A stretch of DNA of 64,000 nucleotides from Thiofilum sp. (GCF_016711335.1 NZ_JADJTF010000001.1:372001-436000); one strand, 5' to 3'. Shown: positions 38,850 through 48,144, counted from the stretch's first letter. Translations and numbers: made by a program. Notes: generated by a model from the letters alone, not told the origin.

Positions 38850-39521
38850 ATGAAAACAATACCCAATGCTATTAATTCATTTAACCATATCCCCTTATTT
38901 AAGAACTTAAAATCTGAGCAACTAGACTATCTCAATGGTTTAGCTCATACCTTCACTTACCCCAAAAATAGCATCATTATTAATCAAGGTGCACAAACTC
39001 AATCCCTCTATATTGTGCTCGATGGACGCTTGAAGGTGCTCGCCAGTGATGAAGAAGGGCGGCAAACGCTCTTAGCCTTTTTAAATGAAGGTGATTTTTT
39101 CGGTGAACTAAGTCTACTAGACGGTCAACCGCGCTCTGCCACCGTGATGACGGTAGAGTCGACTAAATTATTGTGCTTAACCGCTGAGGGGTTTCAGCAA
39201 TTTATTGAGCACTTTCCTGAGTCCTTATTGCCTATGCTCAGTGCCTTAGCTACTCGTTTACGCGTGTTAGACGATACGATTTGTTCGCTCTCAACCCTTG
39301 ATGTGTATGGACGTGTAGCACGCGTGCTCTTGTCGCAAGCCAAAGAAGAAAATGGGGTATTAGTCACACCACGTATGACGCATCAAGAGATTGCTGAAAT
39401 GGTTGGTTCATCCCGTGAGATGGTGAGTCGCATTATGAAAGATTTGCGTCATGGGGATTACATCGGTACTAATGAACATAAGCAAATTATTTTAAAGAAA
39501 AAATTGCCCTCGCGTTGGTAG
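38850..39521 (+). CDS. Crp/Fnr family transcriptional regulator
   Basis: The 223-residue product has an N-terminal cyclic-nucleotide-binding domain (about residues 15-135) and a C-terminal winged helix-turn-helix (about 150-215; THQEIAEMVGSSREMVSRIMKDL). The pocket segment GDFFGELSLLDGQPRSATV keeps the GEL and RS residues that bind cAMP in E. coli Crp, and there is no Fnr-type N-terminal cysteine cluster. It lies 77 bases upstream of a CHASE2 adenylate cyclase on the same strand, suggesting that cyclase and receptor form one circuit. It is not necessarily the main Crp of the cell. Confidence 0.85.
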   Translation: MKTIPNAINSFNHIPLFKNLKSEQLDYLNGLAHTFTYPKNSIIINQGAQTQSLYIVLDGRLKVLASDEEGRQTLLAFLNEGDFFGELSLLDGQPRSATVMTVESTKLLCLTAEGFQQFIEHFPESLLPMLSALATRLRVLDDTICSLSTLDVYGRVARVLLSQAKEENGVLVTPRMTHQEIAEMVGSSREMVSRIMKDLRHGDYIGTNEHKQIILKKKLPSRW

Positions 39522-39598
39522 AGAATGAGGTAATGTTTAGCTCAGTAGCATCAAATACTTTAGGCAAAATGGCTCAAGTTGTGCCACATTGTTAGGCT

Positions 39599-41797
39599 AT
39601 GTGGCACTCGTATCGTAACTATTCATGGCAAATGTGGCTGAGTCTGCTATTCGGTTTAGTACTGATAGCTGCAACCTTTTTGCCTATATTAGGGGTAAGC
39701 CCCTTTTTACAGCGCTTGGCTAATCTGTATTATGATATGGACATTAGCAGCAGCGCTGACCAGCTCGACACTAATGCCCCTCCTATTGTATTAATTGATA
39801 TTGATGAAAGCAGCCTCTCGCCCCTAGATGGCTGGCCAGTCCCACGCAAAAATCTAGCTAAACTCATTGAAAACCTGAGTACCTATGAACCTAAACTGAT
39901 TGGCTTAACCATTAACCTAGACTATGTAGAAAAAAATCCTATTACTGTATTAAAGGATGAGCTTAAAAATATTCAGCAAACCCTACCCAATTCTATAGTG
40001 GCTTTAGAAGATCAGATGGATGCCGATAAAACCTTACTAGCTACCATCAAAAAACACCAAGTCCTATTAAGCTTTTCTTTTCATGACCAAAATACCCAAC
40101 AAAACTTTTTTCTAACAGGTAAACCTCTAATCAGTAATGAATTAATTTCAGGATGGTCAGCACAAGGTTATTCAGCTAATTTAATTGCTTATCAGCAAGA
40201 TAATATTAGCAATGGTCATATAGCCAGTCGGGTTGATTCAGACGGAGTATTAAGAACACTACCGCTGATTATGGAGGCAGATAGGCTATTGCACCCTGCG
40301 TTTGCTTTAATACTGGCACAGCGCTACTGGGGCGCTAATGATTATACTATTATTTTAGATCAACACTTTGGCAAACCGATTTATCAAGGCATCCAAGTAG
40401 CTAATCACTATATACCTACTGATCGCTTTGGGCAGATTCTGATTCCTTATCACCATCACCTAAACCCTGCTAATAGAATTGCAGCCGCTGATATTTATAA
40501 TCAAACCCCCTCTAACTTATTAAAAGGTGCGATTGCTATTATCGGCTCATCCTCTAATGCCGGAGGTAATTTTAAATCAACACCTATTAAAGCAAGTATG
40601 GCGGAATTTGAAATTCAGGCTTTAGCATTACAAGGCATTTTAAATGCTAATACGCTTTGGTACGTCCCTGATTGGAACTATCTTGTTATTATTTTAGAAA
40701 TAACCCTAGCTTTAATAGTGATGCTCTATTGGTATCCTCGCTGCGAGCCTCATGCTTTATTATTCATTGGTGGTTTACTATTTAGCATCATCATTATGGG
40801 GCATTATGCCCTGCATGAAACCCTACAAATTTATATCACTCCCACCGCGTCCCTACTCCTGATTTTTAGTGTAACGCTCTTTTTTTTAGTAGGAGGATTA
40901 TTTGCTGAAACTCGTCATCGCTCTCAACTACAACAACGCTTTGGACAATATGTACCTGTAGAGCATATTCAACGTATGTTAGATGATCCCAAAGCAGTGA
41001 GCTTTGAGGGTGAGCGGCGCGAAATGACGGTATTATTCGCCGATTTACATGATTTTACTCAAATATCTGAGCAAATGGGTATTCAAGAACTAAAACAGTT
41101 TTTAAATAACTATTTGACCTATGCTACTGAGACTATTTTTGATTATCGTGGAACGATTGATAAATATATCGGTGATTTGATTATGGCTTTTTGGGGAGCG
41201 CCTTTACCACAGCCTAATCATGCAGAACAAAGTGTATGTGCAGCACTTGCTTTACAAGCGATGCTTAAAGCACGTCAACATGAATTTAAATCATTTGGTA
41301 TTCCAGCAGTAAAGCTAGGGATTGGGATTAATACTGGAGAAATGAATGTAGGCGAAATGGGTTCCCATTATCGTCGCGCTTATACGGTATTAGGAGATGC
41401 TGTCAATGTAGCGGCACGTATTGAACCTCTTACTCGTTTTTACCAAATCGATATATTAGTAACCGAAGCCACCAAAAATCAGTGTCCTAATATTTTATTT
41501 CGTAGTATTGATCGAGTGAAGGTTAAGGGTAAACAGCAGCACTTGATGTTATTCGAGCCTATTGCTTTACGCACTGAATTAACTGAAACACAGTATTTGC
41601 TGTATCAACAGTATGAGATAGGTTTAGAGCACTGCTATGCAGCTCGATGGGAGGATGCGTTAATAACGCTCGAACACGTTGCTCTACAATTACCTAATGA
41701 TCCTATGATTCAATTATATTTAAAGCGCATTCAAGGCTGTAGGCACACACCTATTCCTTATTGGACAGGTGTGCAAGATCATTTACAAAAAAATTAA
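39599..41797 (+). CDS. CHASE2-domain adenylate cyclase (class III)
   Basis: The 732-residue product has an N-terminal membrane helix (about 12-32), an extracytoplasmic CHASE2 sensor domain (about 35-350; PPIVLIDIDESSLSPLDGWPVPR, IAIIGSSSNAGG) and three membrane helices (about 360-440). A class III cyclase domain follows (about 475-660). The cyclase has the metal aspartates in VLFADLHDF and KYIGDLIMAFWG, the Lys-Asp pair typical of ATP rather than GTP use (DKYIGD, VLGDAVNVAARIE), and the transition-state Asn and Arg in NVAARIE. It probably makes cAMP in response to an external signal, and the Crp/Fnr gene upstream is the likely receptor. Confidence 0.9.
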   Translation: MWHSYRNYSWQMWLSLLFGLVLIAATFLPILGVSPFLQRLANLYYDMDISSSADQLDTNAPPIVLIDIDESSLSPLDGWPVPRKNLAKLIENLSTYEPKLIGLTINLDYVEKNPITVLKDELKNIQQTLPNSIVALEDQMDADKTLLATIKKHQVLLSFSFHDQNTQQNFFLTGKPLISNELISGWSAQGYSANLIAYQQDNISNGHIASRVDSDGVLRTLPLIMEADRLLHPAFALILAQRYWGANDYTIILDQHFGKPIYQGIQVANHYIPTDRFGQILIPYHHHLNPANRIAAADIYNQTPSNLLKGAIAIIGSSSNAGGNFKSTPIKASMAEFEIQALALQGILNANTLWYVPDWNYLVIILEITLALIVMLYWYPRCEPHALLFIGGLLFSIIIMGHYALHETLQIYITPTASLLLIFSVTLFFLVGGLFAETRHRSQLQQRFGQYVPVEHIQRMLDDPKAVSFEGERREMTVLFADLHDFTQISEQMGIQELKQFLNNYLTYATETIFDYRGTIDKYIGDLIMAFWGAPLPQPNHAEQSVCAALALQAMLKARQHEFKSFGIPAVKLGIGINTGEMNVGEMGSHYRRAYTVLGDAVNVAARIEPLTRFYQIDILVTEATKNQCPNILFRSIDRVKVKGKQQHLMLFEPIALRTELTETQYLLYQQYEIGLEHCYAARWEDALITLEHVALQLPNDPMIQLYLKRIQGCRHTPIPYWTGVQDHLQKN

Positions 41798-41812
41798 ATT
41801 AAGTAGTCATTC

Positions 41813-41918
41813 AAAAGTTATCGAGCATTCCTTCCGCAGTCGCTGTGAATACATCCTTGTACGCTTCAAGGCGGCATCCCTGCCGCCAAGACTGTTCCAG
41901 AAATACCCAATAACTTTT
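41813..41918. repeat. structured intergenic element (nested inverted repeats)
   Basis: AAAAGTTAT (41813-41821) and ATAACTTTT (41910-41918) form the outer arms. A strong 7-bp stem GGCGGCA/TGCCGCC with TCCC loop (41870-41887) lies inside. The inner segment, with ACATCCTTGTACGC next to GGCGGCATCCCTGCCGCC, resembles the dispersed palindromic intergenic repeats seen in several gammaproteobacteria. It is the only copy in this window. No U-tract follows the inner stem, so a terminator role between the cyclase and the convergent lysA is possible but not shown. Confidence 0.5.
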
Positions 41919-41944
41919 ACTCAAGTACTTACCTAAGTTGATTA

Positions 41945-43195
41945 TTAAATAGGTAATAATTTCTCTTCAGCATATAAAGCTTGTATAGTTTCGCGCTCAC
42001 GAATGACATAGGTTTTATTGCCATCTACCATAATTTCAGCAACGCGCGGACGGGTATTATAATTCGACGCCATAGTAAAACCATAAGCACCTGCGGAACG
42101 CACCGCTAATAAATCACCCGCTTGAATCGCTAAATCACGCCCTTTACCTAAAAAGTCGCTAGTTTCACACACCGGACCTACTACATCATAGGTACGTACT
42201 TCACGCTCTGGATTTTCAAGTACTGGAATAATCTTCATCCATGCTTGATATAAAGCGGGACGAATTAAATCATTCATCGCGGCGTCAATAATGGCAAAGT
42301 TTTTATGCTCAGAGAGTTTTAAATACTCCACCTCAGTGACTAAGATACCTGCATTAGCCGTAATCGCACGCCCCGGCTCCATGAGAATCTCATAATGCTT
42401 TAGGCGCTCATCTTGCATTAGGCGCTCGGTATAATCAGCAGGTAGCGGGGGAGTTTCTTCGTTATAACGCACCCCTAAACCGCCTCCTAAGTCGATATGA
42501 TGAATATGAATACCTTGGTTTTTGAGGCGCTCAATCATTACTAATAAACGATCTAAGGCATCCATAAACGGAGTTAAGGTCAGTAGCTGTGAACCAATAT
42601 GGCAATCAATACCTGTTACATTTAAATTCGACATTTGAGCTGCTTTTAAATAAACGCGCTCAGCTTCATCAAAAGCAATACCAAACTTATTATCTTTTAA
42701 ACCGGTCGAAATATAAGGGTGGGTATTTGCATCTACATCAGGATTCACACGCAAAGAGATAGGCGCAATTTTACCCATTTCACCAGCCACTTGGTTTAAA
42801 CGCTCTAATTCTGCCTCTGACTCGACATTAAAACAGCGAATACCCACCTCTAAAGCGCGGCGCATTTCACTGATCTTTTTACCCACCCCTGAAAATACGA
42901 TTTTACTAGGATTAGCACCCGCTGCTAATACTCGCTCTAACTCTCCAATAGAAACAATATCAAAGCCAGAACCTAAACGGGCAAATAAATTTAAAATGGC
43001 TAAATTAGAATTAGACTTTACCGCATAACAAATCAAATGCGGCTGTGAGCCAAACGCATCATTAAAGGCATGCCAATGACGCTCTAACGTAGCACGGGAA
43101 TAAATATAACAAGGCGTGCCATATTGCTTAGCAATATCAGCCACTGCTATTTCTTCTGCAAATAATTGCCCATTACGGTATTCAAAGTGGTCCAT
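41945..43195 (-). CDS. lysA: diaminopimelate decarboxylase
   Basis: LysA is a PLP enzyme that decarboxylates meso-diaminopimelate to lysine. The 416-residue product has the PLP lysine in ICYAVKSNSNLAIL, the HIGSQ motif, the glycine loop IDLGGGLGVRY and the substrate-binding C-terminal CETSDFLGKGR with the conserved Cys, plus GAYGFTMASNYN. Length and motifs are normal. It follows lptM by 19 bases, so nadC-lptM-lysA are probably one transcript. Confidence 0.97.
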   Translation of the reverse strand: MDHFEYRNGQLFAEEIAVADIAKQYGTPCYIYSRATLERHWHAFNDAFGSQPHLICYAVKSNSNLAILNLFARLGSGFDIVSIGELERVLAAGANPSKIVFSGVGKKISEMRRALEVGIRCFNVESEAELERLNQVAGEMGKIAPISLRVNPDVDANTHPYISTGLKDNKFGIAFDEAERVYLKAAQMSNLNVTGIDCHIGSQLLTLTPFMDALDRLLVMIERLKNQGIHIHHIDLGGGLGVRYNEETPPLPADYTERLMQDERLKHYEILMEPGRAITANAGILVTEVEYLKLSEHKNFAIIDAAMNDLIRPALYQAWMKIIPVLENPEREVRTYDVVGPVCETSDFLGKGRDLAIQAGDLLAVRSAGAYGFTMASNYNTRPRVAEIMVDGNKTYVIRERETIQALYAEEKLLPI

Positions 43196-43214
43196 TCTTA
43201 ACTCTTAAAAATCT

Positions 43215-43400
43215 TTATTCAGGGATAATACGCTGTACTTTAGGTTTAGCTTCAGTGGTTTCTGCTGGAGTAGTAGTATTAGAAACTGTAGCTGGAGCAA
43301 TTGGCTCTACTTTCTTAGGCTCAGGCAAATACAAATCGCCTTTAAAACCACAGCCTATTAGAGTACTCAATGCTAATAGTACTAGTAAATATTTCATCAT
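43215..43400 (-). CDS. lptM: LPS-assembly lipoprotein LptM (YifL-like)
   Basis: LptM is a small outer-membrane lipoprotein that aids maturation of the LptDE lipopolysaccharide translocon. The 61-residue product has a lipobox in LSTLIGCGFKGDLYLPEP. The CGxKGxLYxP motif directly after the lipidated Cys is the mark of the family. The rest is a Pro/Thr/Lys-rich tail. Its place directly before lysA is typical of proteobacteria. It overlaps the nadC stop. Confidence 0.88.
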   Translation of the reverse strand: MMKYLLVLLALSTLIGCGFKGDLYLPEPKKVEPIAPATVSNTTTPAETTEAKPKVQRIIPE

Positions 43401-44248
43401 GATTGAAACCGCATGGATAAATCGATCGCTTTTAAATGCTTAGTAATACCACCAATCGAGACAAAATCGACACCCGTTTCAGCAATATTTACAATCGTGT
43501 CACGATTCACCCCGCCTGAAGCCTCTAAGGGCACTCGATCATTGGTAACTAGCACGGCTTCACGCATATCGGCTAAATTAAAATCATCGACCATAATAAT
43601 ATCAGCTTGAGCTTCAATTGCTTCGGCGACTTCTTTTAAATTTTCGGTTTCAACTTCAACGGGAATGGCAGGATGCAAACGCCGCGCTTGTTGAATGGCG
43701 GCGGTAATTGAACCTGCTGCAATAATATGATTTTCTTTAATCAGTACCCGATCATACAAACCAATACGATGATTACTACCGCCCCCACACAATACTGCGT
43801 ACTTTTGCGCATTGCGCAGATTCGGTAAGGTTTTGCGGGTATCGAGTACTTTACAGCGCGTATGCGCAATCATTTTGACGTATTGATAGGTTTGCGTCGC
43901 TGTACCGGAAAGGGTTTGCACAAAGTTTAAGCCAGAGCGCTCTGCCGTTAACATAGAACGTGCCTTGCCCTCAATACGGCATAAGGTGGCATTAGCCGGT
44001 ACTTGATCTTTATCTTTAAAGTACCATGTGACCTTAACACTAGGATCTACTTGACGAAACACCTCATTAAACCAATCCACCCCACACAAAATCATCTCTT
44101 CGCGGGTGATCACGGTGGCTATAGAATAAGTACTTTCTGGAATGAGATCAGCGGTTACATCGCCTGAGCCAATATCTTCGCGTAAGGCATCGGCAACGGT
44201 CTGTGTAATTTCAGCTTGAGTAACGTAATACGGTAGTGGCACTGGCAA
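43397..44248 (-). CDS. nadC: nicotinate-nucleotide diphosphorylase (carboxylating)
   Basis: NadC converts quinolinate and PRPP to nicotinate mononucleotide in de novo NAD synthesis. The 283-residue product has the family segments REDIGSGDVTADLIP, LSGTATQTYQYV, the PRPP/quinolinate-binding LDTRKTLPNLR, and GLYDRVLIKENHI. The C-terminal LEASGGVNRDTIVNIAETGVDFVSIGGIT barrel is also present. Normal length. It precedes lptM and lysA on the same strand. Confidence 0.96.
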   Translation of the reverse strand: MPVPLPYYVTQAEITQTVADALREDIGSGDVTADLIPESTYSIATVITREEMILCGVDWFNEVFRQVDPSVKVTWYFKDKDQVPANATLCRIEGKARSMLTAERSGLNFVQTLSGTATQTYQYVKMIAHTRCKVLDTRKTLPNLRNAQKYAVLCGGGSNHRIGLYDRVLIKENHIIAAGSITAAIQQARRLHPAIPVEVETENLKEVAEAIEAQADIIMVDDFNLADMREAVLVTNDRVPLEASGGVNRDTIVNIAETGVDFVSIGGITKHLKAIDLSMRFQS

Positions 44249-44253
44249 TTCCC

Positions 44254-44285
44254 CAAATAATAACGGGAGGCTTAAACCTCCCGTG
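44254..44285 (-). terminator. intrinsic terminator after sulfide:quinone reductase
   Basis: On the minus strand a perfect 8-bp stem (ACGGGAGG/CCTCCCGT, 6-base loop, 44264-44285) is followed by TATTATTT. It lies in the 63 bases between the sulfide:quinone reductase stop and the nadC start, and so separates the two units. The nadC promoter must overlap or follow it. Confidence 0.8.
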
Positions 44286-44311
44286 TATCATACCCGAATT
44301 TGGGCTAAGCA

Positions 44312-45583
44312 CTAAATACGCGTGATACCCATCATTTTCAAAATGGATTTCTCGTAGAATGGCTCGGAAGTACCTTTTTTCATCTTACGAATGAAATACT
44401 TTTCAAAGGCAATTTTAGCCATATGTACCCATTTACCTTTCTTGAACCACGCCACATTACGCGGAGGTAATTGAGGTAGAGCCACAAACGCAGCACCCGA
44501 ATCACCAAAGTCTGCCAAGCAAATAGTATTCCAAGTACCCGTAGTATGAGGTTGTTTGCCCGCTAGCTCATCGGCAATATTATGCACCGCTGAAGTGACC
44601 ATCGACTCAATCATATAACCAGTCTTAGGTGCTCCAGTAGGTACTGGGGTTTTATCCACCGGAGGAATAGCAATACATACCCCAGCAGAATAAATATTTT
44701 TGTATTTAGGGCTACGATGTAATTCGTCTACCAATACGAAACCGCGTGGATTACATAAGCCTTCAACCGCTGCAACTGCATCAACGCCCTTGAAAGCAGG
44801 TAGCATCATCGCTAGATCAAATTGAATTTGATGTTGTTTTACCACCTGACCATCAGCGTTATACTCTTCAACGTGCATCAGATTAGGGTCAACTTTGGTG
44901 GTTTTAGCATTCACAATCCAATCAATATGATGGTTGCGTAATTCATGCTCTAACATACCTTTGGAGTCACCTACACCCGCTAAACCTAAATGACCGACAT
45001 AAGGTTCAGACGACACATAGGTCATTTTGAATTTATGACGCATTTTGCGTTTACGCAGATCCGCATCCACAATGAAAGCAAACTCATACGCTGGACCAAA
45101 GCAACTAGCAAACGGCATTGCACCAATGACAATATGACCACTGCCTTTTTCAAGCAGTTTTTGATAATCCGCGTAGAGTTTTTCTGCATGGTCAACCATA
45201 CAGATAGAATGGGTGTGACCACCGTGCGGACCTGCGCCTTCAACCTCTTGGAAAAAGAGCTTAGGACCTGTGGTAATCATTAAATAGTCGTATTTGAGAT
45301 TAGTACCATTTTCCATGGTAATGGTATTAGCAGCAGGGTCGATTTTGTCACAACGTCCTACTACGAATTTAATATTTTTGCGACTGAGGTAGGGTTCAAT
45401 AGGAAAGGTAATCTCATTACGATTGCGCCAGCCCACTGCGATCCAAGGGTTAGAGGGTACAAACTGGAAGTAATCGCGCTCATTCACTACGGTAATCTCA
45501 TGACTATTACCTAAAGCTTCTCTCAGTTCATAAGCCGCTGGCATTCCACCTGTACCAGCACCCAATACAATAATATGGGCCAT
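44312..45583 (-). CDS. sqr: sulfide:quinone oxidoreductase (type I, three-cysteine)
   Basis: SQR is a peripheral membrane flavoprotein that oxidises sulfide to polysulfide or sulfur and passes electrons to quinone. The 423-residue product has the FAD-binding IIVLGAGTGGMPAAYEL at the N-terminus. Three cysteines sit at the places known from Acidithiobacillus SQR: Cys128 (HSICMVDHAE), Cys161 (SCFGPAYEF) and Cys355 (ICLADFG). The C-terminus has a basic/hydrophobic segment suited to membrane contact. It stands alone with AGGAG upstream of its ATG and is divergent from cca. The presence of all three cysteines favours a true sulfide oxidase over a generic NADH dehydrogenase. Confidence 0.88.
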   Translation of the reverse strand: MAHIIVLGAGTGGMPAAYELREALGNSHEITVVNERDYFQFVPSNPWIAVGWRNRNEITFPIEPYLSRKNIKFVVGRCDKIDPAANTITMENGTNLKYDYLMITTGPKLFFQEVEGAGPHGGHTHSICMVDHAEKLYADYQKLLEKGSGHIVIGAMPFASCFGPAYEFAFIVDADLRKRKMRHKFKMTYVSSEPYVGHLGLAGVGDSKGMLEHELRNHHIDWIVNAKTTKVDPNLMHVEEYNADGQVVKQHQIQFDLAMMLPAFKGVDAVAAVEGLCNPRGFVLVDELHRSPKYKNIYSAGVCIAIPPVDKTPVPTGAPKTGYMIESMVTSAVHNIADELAGKQPHTTGTWNTICLADFGDSGAAFVALPQLPPRNVAWFKKGKWVHMAKIAFEKYFIRKMKKGTSEPFYEKSILKMMGITRI

Positions 45584-45762
45584 AAATTAACTCCTAACGG
45601 TTAGCATATCCTGATAAGAAAAAGACAGTATCTAAGAATAGTCAAAAACCCTAAAAAAAGATACCTTAAATAAATATCCTTGAATGTGACCACAAGTTAC
45701 CGATAAGGGTCAATGCTACTGAATGGATAGCCAAGCGCTAACTAACCTTTTGGAACAATCTA

Positions 45763-47010
45763 ATGAAAATAATTCAAAAGCCATCTTTCTATTTAGTAGG
45801 AGGTGCTGTCCGTGATCAACTACTAGGGCGTCATGTCAAAGATCGAGATTGGGTCGTCGTTGGTGCAAGCCCTGAATGGATGCTAGAACAGGGTTTCCGC
45901 CCTGTTGGTAAAGATTTTCCGGTTTTTCTCCATCCTGACACTCAAGAAGAATACGCGCTAGCTCGCACTGAACGCAAAACGGCTAAGGGTTATCATGGTT
46001 TTCAATTTTATACCGATACTACTGTTACCTTAGAGCAAGATCTAGCTCGACGAGATTTAACTATTAATGCGATGGCTCAAACTGAAAGTGGTGTGCTTAT
46101 TGATCCTTATCAGGGTTTGGATGACTTAACTAATAAACTACTGCGTCATGTTTCAAGCGCTTTTGCTGAAGATCCGGTGCGCATATTACGTGTCGCACGC
46201 TTTGCCGCGCGTTATGCTCCTTTGGGTTTTACGGTTGCGCCTGAAACCATGCATCTGATGCAGGCGATGGTACAAAACGGTGAGGTAGCGGCTCTAGTGC
46301 CTGAACGTGTTTGGCAAGAAATGGAACAGGCTTTGAGTGAATCTATGCCTGCCCGCTTTATTGAGGTACTACACGACTGTGGTGCTTTGGCGATTATTTT
46401 TCCTGCATTAGAGCGCTTATTTGGTGTGCCACAAAAGGCTGAATTTCACCCTGAAATTGATTGTGGTATTCATACCCTAATGGTCTTACAAGCTGCCTGC
46501 ATTTTAACTACTGATCCTAAAGTCCGCTTTGCCGCTTTAGTGCATGATTTGGGTAAGGGTCTAACCCCACAAACTCTATGGCCTGCTCATACAGGTCATG
46601 AATTAATAAGCAAACAATTAGTTACTGAGTGGTGTGAACGTTATCGTGTACCTAGCCATTATCAACAACTGGCTGAGTTAGTGGCTGAATTTCACGGTCA
46701 AGTCCATAAATGTCTGAGCTTAAGCGCTTCAGAGTTAGTACAACTATTGGTGAGTACGGATGCATTGCGCCGCCCTGAGCGCTTTGAAGCCTTGCTTATT
46801 GCGTGTGAAGCCGATAGTAAAGGGCGCTTAGGCTTTGAACATACCCTCTATCCACAGCGTCATTTTCTGCAACAAGCTCTGTATTCTTGTCAGCAAGTGA
46901 ATGTGCAAAACATTATTCGCCAAGGTTTTAAGGGTGAAGCGATTCGCCAACAATTGTATTTACACTATGAGCAAGCTTTAAACGCACTAATAGTTGAGCA
47001 AAAGAGCTAG
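45763..47010 (+). CDS. cca: CCA-adding tRNA nucleotidyltransferase (with HD domain)
   Basis: This enzyme adds or repairs the 3' CCA of tRNA. The 415-residue product has the class II polymerase start FYLVGGAVRDQLLGRHVKDRDWV with the two metal aspartates (DRD), the RRDLTINAMAQ motif, the ARFAARY segment, and a C-terminal HD phosphohydrolase domain (FAALVHDLGKG). This is the gammaproteobacterial bifunctional form, and its length matches E. coli Cca (412). All four tRNAs in this window already encode CCA, so its role there would be repair. Confidence 0.96.
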   Translation: MKIIQKPSFYLVGGAVRDQLLGRHVKDRDWVVVGASPEWMLEQGFRPVGKDFPVFLHPDTQEEYALARTERKTAKGYHGFQFYTDTTVTLEQDLARRDLTINAMAQTESGVLIDPYQGLDDLTNKLLRHVSSAFAEDPVRILRVARFAARYAPLGFTVAPETMHLMQAMVQNGEVAALVPERVWQEMEQALSESMPARFIEVLHDCGALAIIFPALERLFGVPQKAEFHPEIDCGIHTLMVLQAACILTTDPKVRFAALVHDLGKGLTPQTLWPAHTGHELISKQLVTEWCERYRVPSHYQQLAELVAEFHGQVHKCLSLSASELVQLLVSTDALRRPERFEALLIACEADSKGRLGFEHTLYPQRHFLQQALYSCQQVNVQNIIRQGFKGEAIRQQLYLHYEQALNALIVEQKS

Positions 47011-47088
47011 GCTCTTGAAATAGCTATACGACGCCACATACTATTATCAATAGAGCATCATTGCAGATTGAAGAGGTATTACAACAGC

Positions 47089-47418
47089 ATGACAACCCAG
47101 CAAAACGCTAATTTTGCCATTGGTCAACTGATTCATCATCGCTTATTTGATTATCGTGGCGTGGTGGTGGATGTCGATGCTCAGTTTCAGGGTAGTGAAG
47201 AATGGTATGAACGCCATAGCAATGCTAGTAAAGACACCCCCCCTAAAGATGAGCCGTGGTATCATGTGTTAATTGATGAAGAGGGTCATGTGGCTTATGT
47301 AGCACAACGTAATTTAGAACCTGATAATTTAAAAGCACCGGTCGAACATCCCTTACTCAATAACTTTTTTAAAGGCTTTAAAGCGGGTCAGTATCAAACT
47401 CGCCATACCCTTAATTAA
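47089..47418 (+). CDS. hspQ: heat shock protein HspQ
   Basis: HspQ binds hemimethylated DNA (as YccV) and modulates Lon protease in enterobacteria. From the ATG at 47089 the 109-residue product has the family core FAIGQLIHHRLFDYRGVVVDVD, PPKDEPWYHVLIDEEGHVAYVAQRNLEPD and HPLLNNFF. A TTG start seven codons upstream is possible but less likely. It lies 78 bases after cca on the same strand. Confidence 0.93.
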   Translation: MTTQQNANFAIGQLIHHRLFDYRGVVVDVDAQFQGSEEWYERHSNASKDTPPKDEPWYHVLIDEEGHVAYVAQRNLEPDNLKAPVEHPLLNNFFKGFKAGQYQTRHTLN

Positions 47419-47448
47419 CCTCACACTTTCTTTTAGGATAAATGCAGC

Positions 47449-48144
47449 ATGACTTGGGCTTGGTTACAGTATTCTGACTATAGTGCTGCATTTTTGGTGG
47501 GTTTAATGGGCGGTGTACATTGTTTGGGTATGTGTGGGGGTATTGTTAGTGCCCTAACCTTTAGCCTCCCTGCCGCTCAACGCCAGCATTTCAGGCAATC
47601 ACTCCCTATTATGCTGGGATACAATATTGGACGCTTAAGCAGCTATACCTTAGCAGGTGTGATAGCTAGCAGTATCGGAGTAGCGGCTTTACAGTTTACT
47701 GAGCTGGATGTATTGCGTACTGGATTAAGTGTGCTCGCGGCCCTATTCATGGTGGCTTTGGGTTTATATCTGGCGGGGCTTTGGACGGGAATAGCCAAAA
47801 TTGAACAAATAGGTAAGCCCATTTGGAAACATTTAGAACCCTTAGGACGCCGCTTTATTCCCATTAATACCCCTTTAAAAGCGCTACCCTTAGGGTTTAT
47901 TTGGGGCTGGCTGCCCTGTGGTTTGGTCTATAGTGTATTGCTCTGGACAGTATCGGCAGGTAGTGTCACTAAGGGGGCCTTAATTATGCTGCTGTTTGGT
48001 CTAGGCACTTTACCCAATTTACTGTTAATGGGCACGTTTGCTGCCCAACTCCAACGCTTGTTGCGCAAGCCTGCTATCAAACTGGCGGCGGGCTTGATTG
48101 TGGTAGCGATGGGGATTGGTTTATTAGTACAAGCACTGACTTAA
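47449..48144 (+). CDS. TauE/SafE-like (COG2836) membrane protein
   Basis: The 231-residue product has about six membrane helices. Near the N-terminus it carries GGVHCLGMCGGIVSALTF, the HCxxMCGG motif of the DsbD-transmembrane-like COG2836 family, often labelled sulfite exporter. The second half has LGFIWGWLPCGLVYSVLLW with a paired GxxPCGL motif. Related proteins are found by cytochrome oxidase (cbb3) assembly genes and are linked to copper or thiol handling; none are next to it here. It lies 31 bases after hspQ. Transported substrate unknown. Confidence 0.75.
   Translation: MTWAWLQYSDYSAAFLVGLMGGVHCLGMCGGIVSALTFSLPAAQRQHFRQSLPIMLGYNIGRLSSYTLAGVIASSIGVAALQFTELDVLRTGLSVLAALFMVALGLYLAGLWTGIAKIEQIGKPIWKHLEPLGRRFIPINTPLKALPLGFIWGWLPCGLVYSVLLWTVSAGSVTKGALIMLLFGLGTLPNLLLMGTFAAQLQRLLRKPAIKLAAGLIVVAMGIGLLVQALT

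Noticed and set aside
38700..38850. Promoter of the Crp/Fnr gene (TTGACA near 38714 or TATACT near 38776)
   Set aside because: The boxes do not pair at an acceptable spacing, so no promoter is listed.
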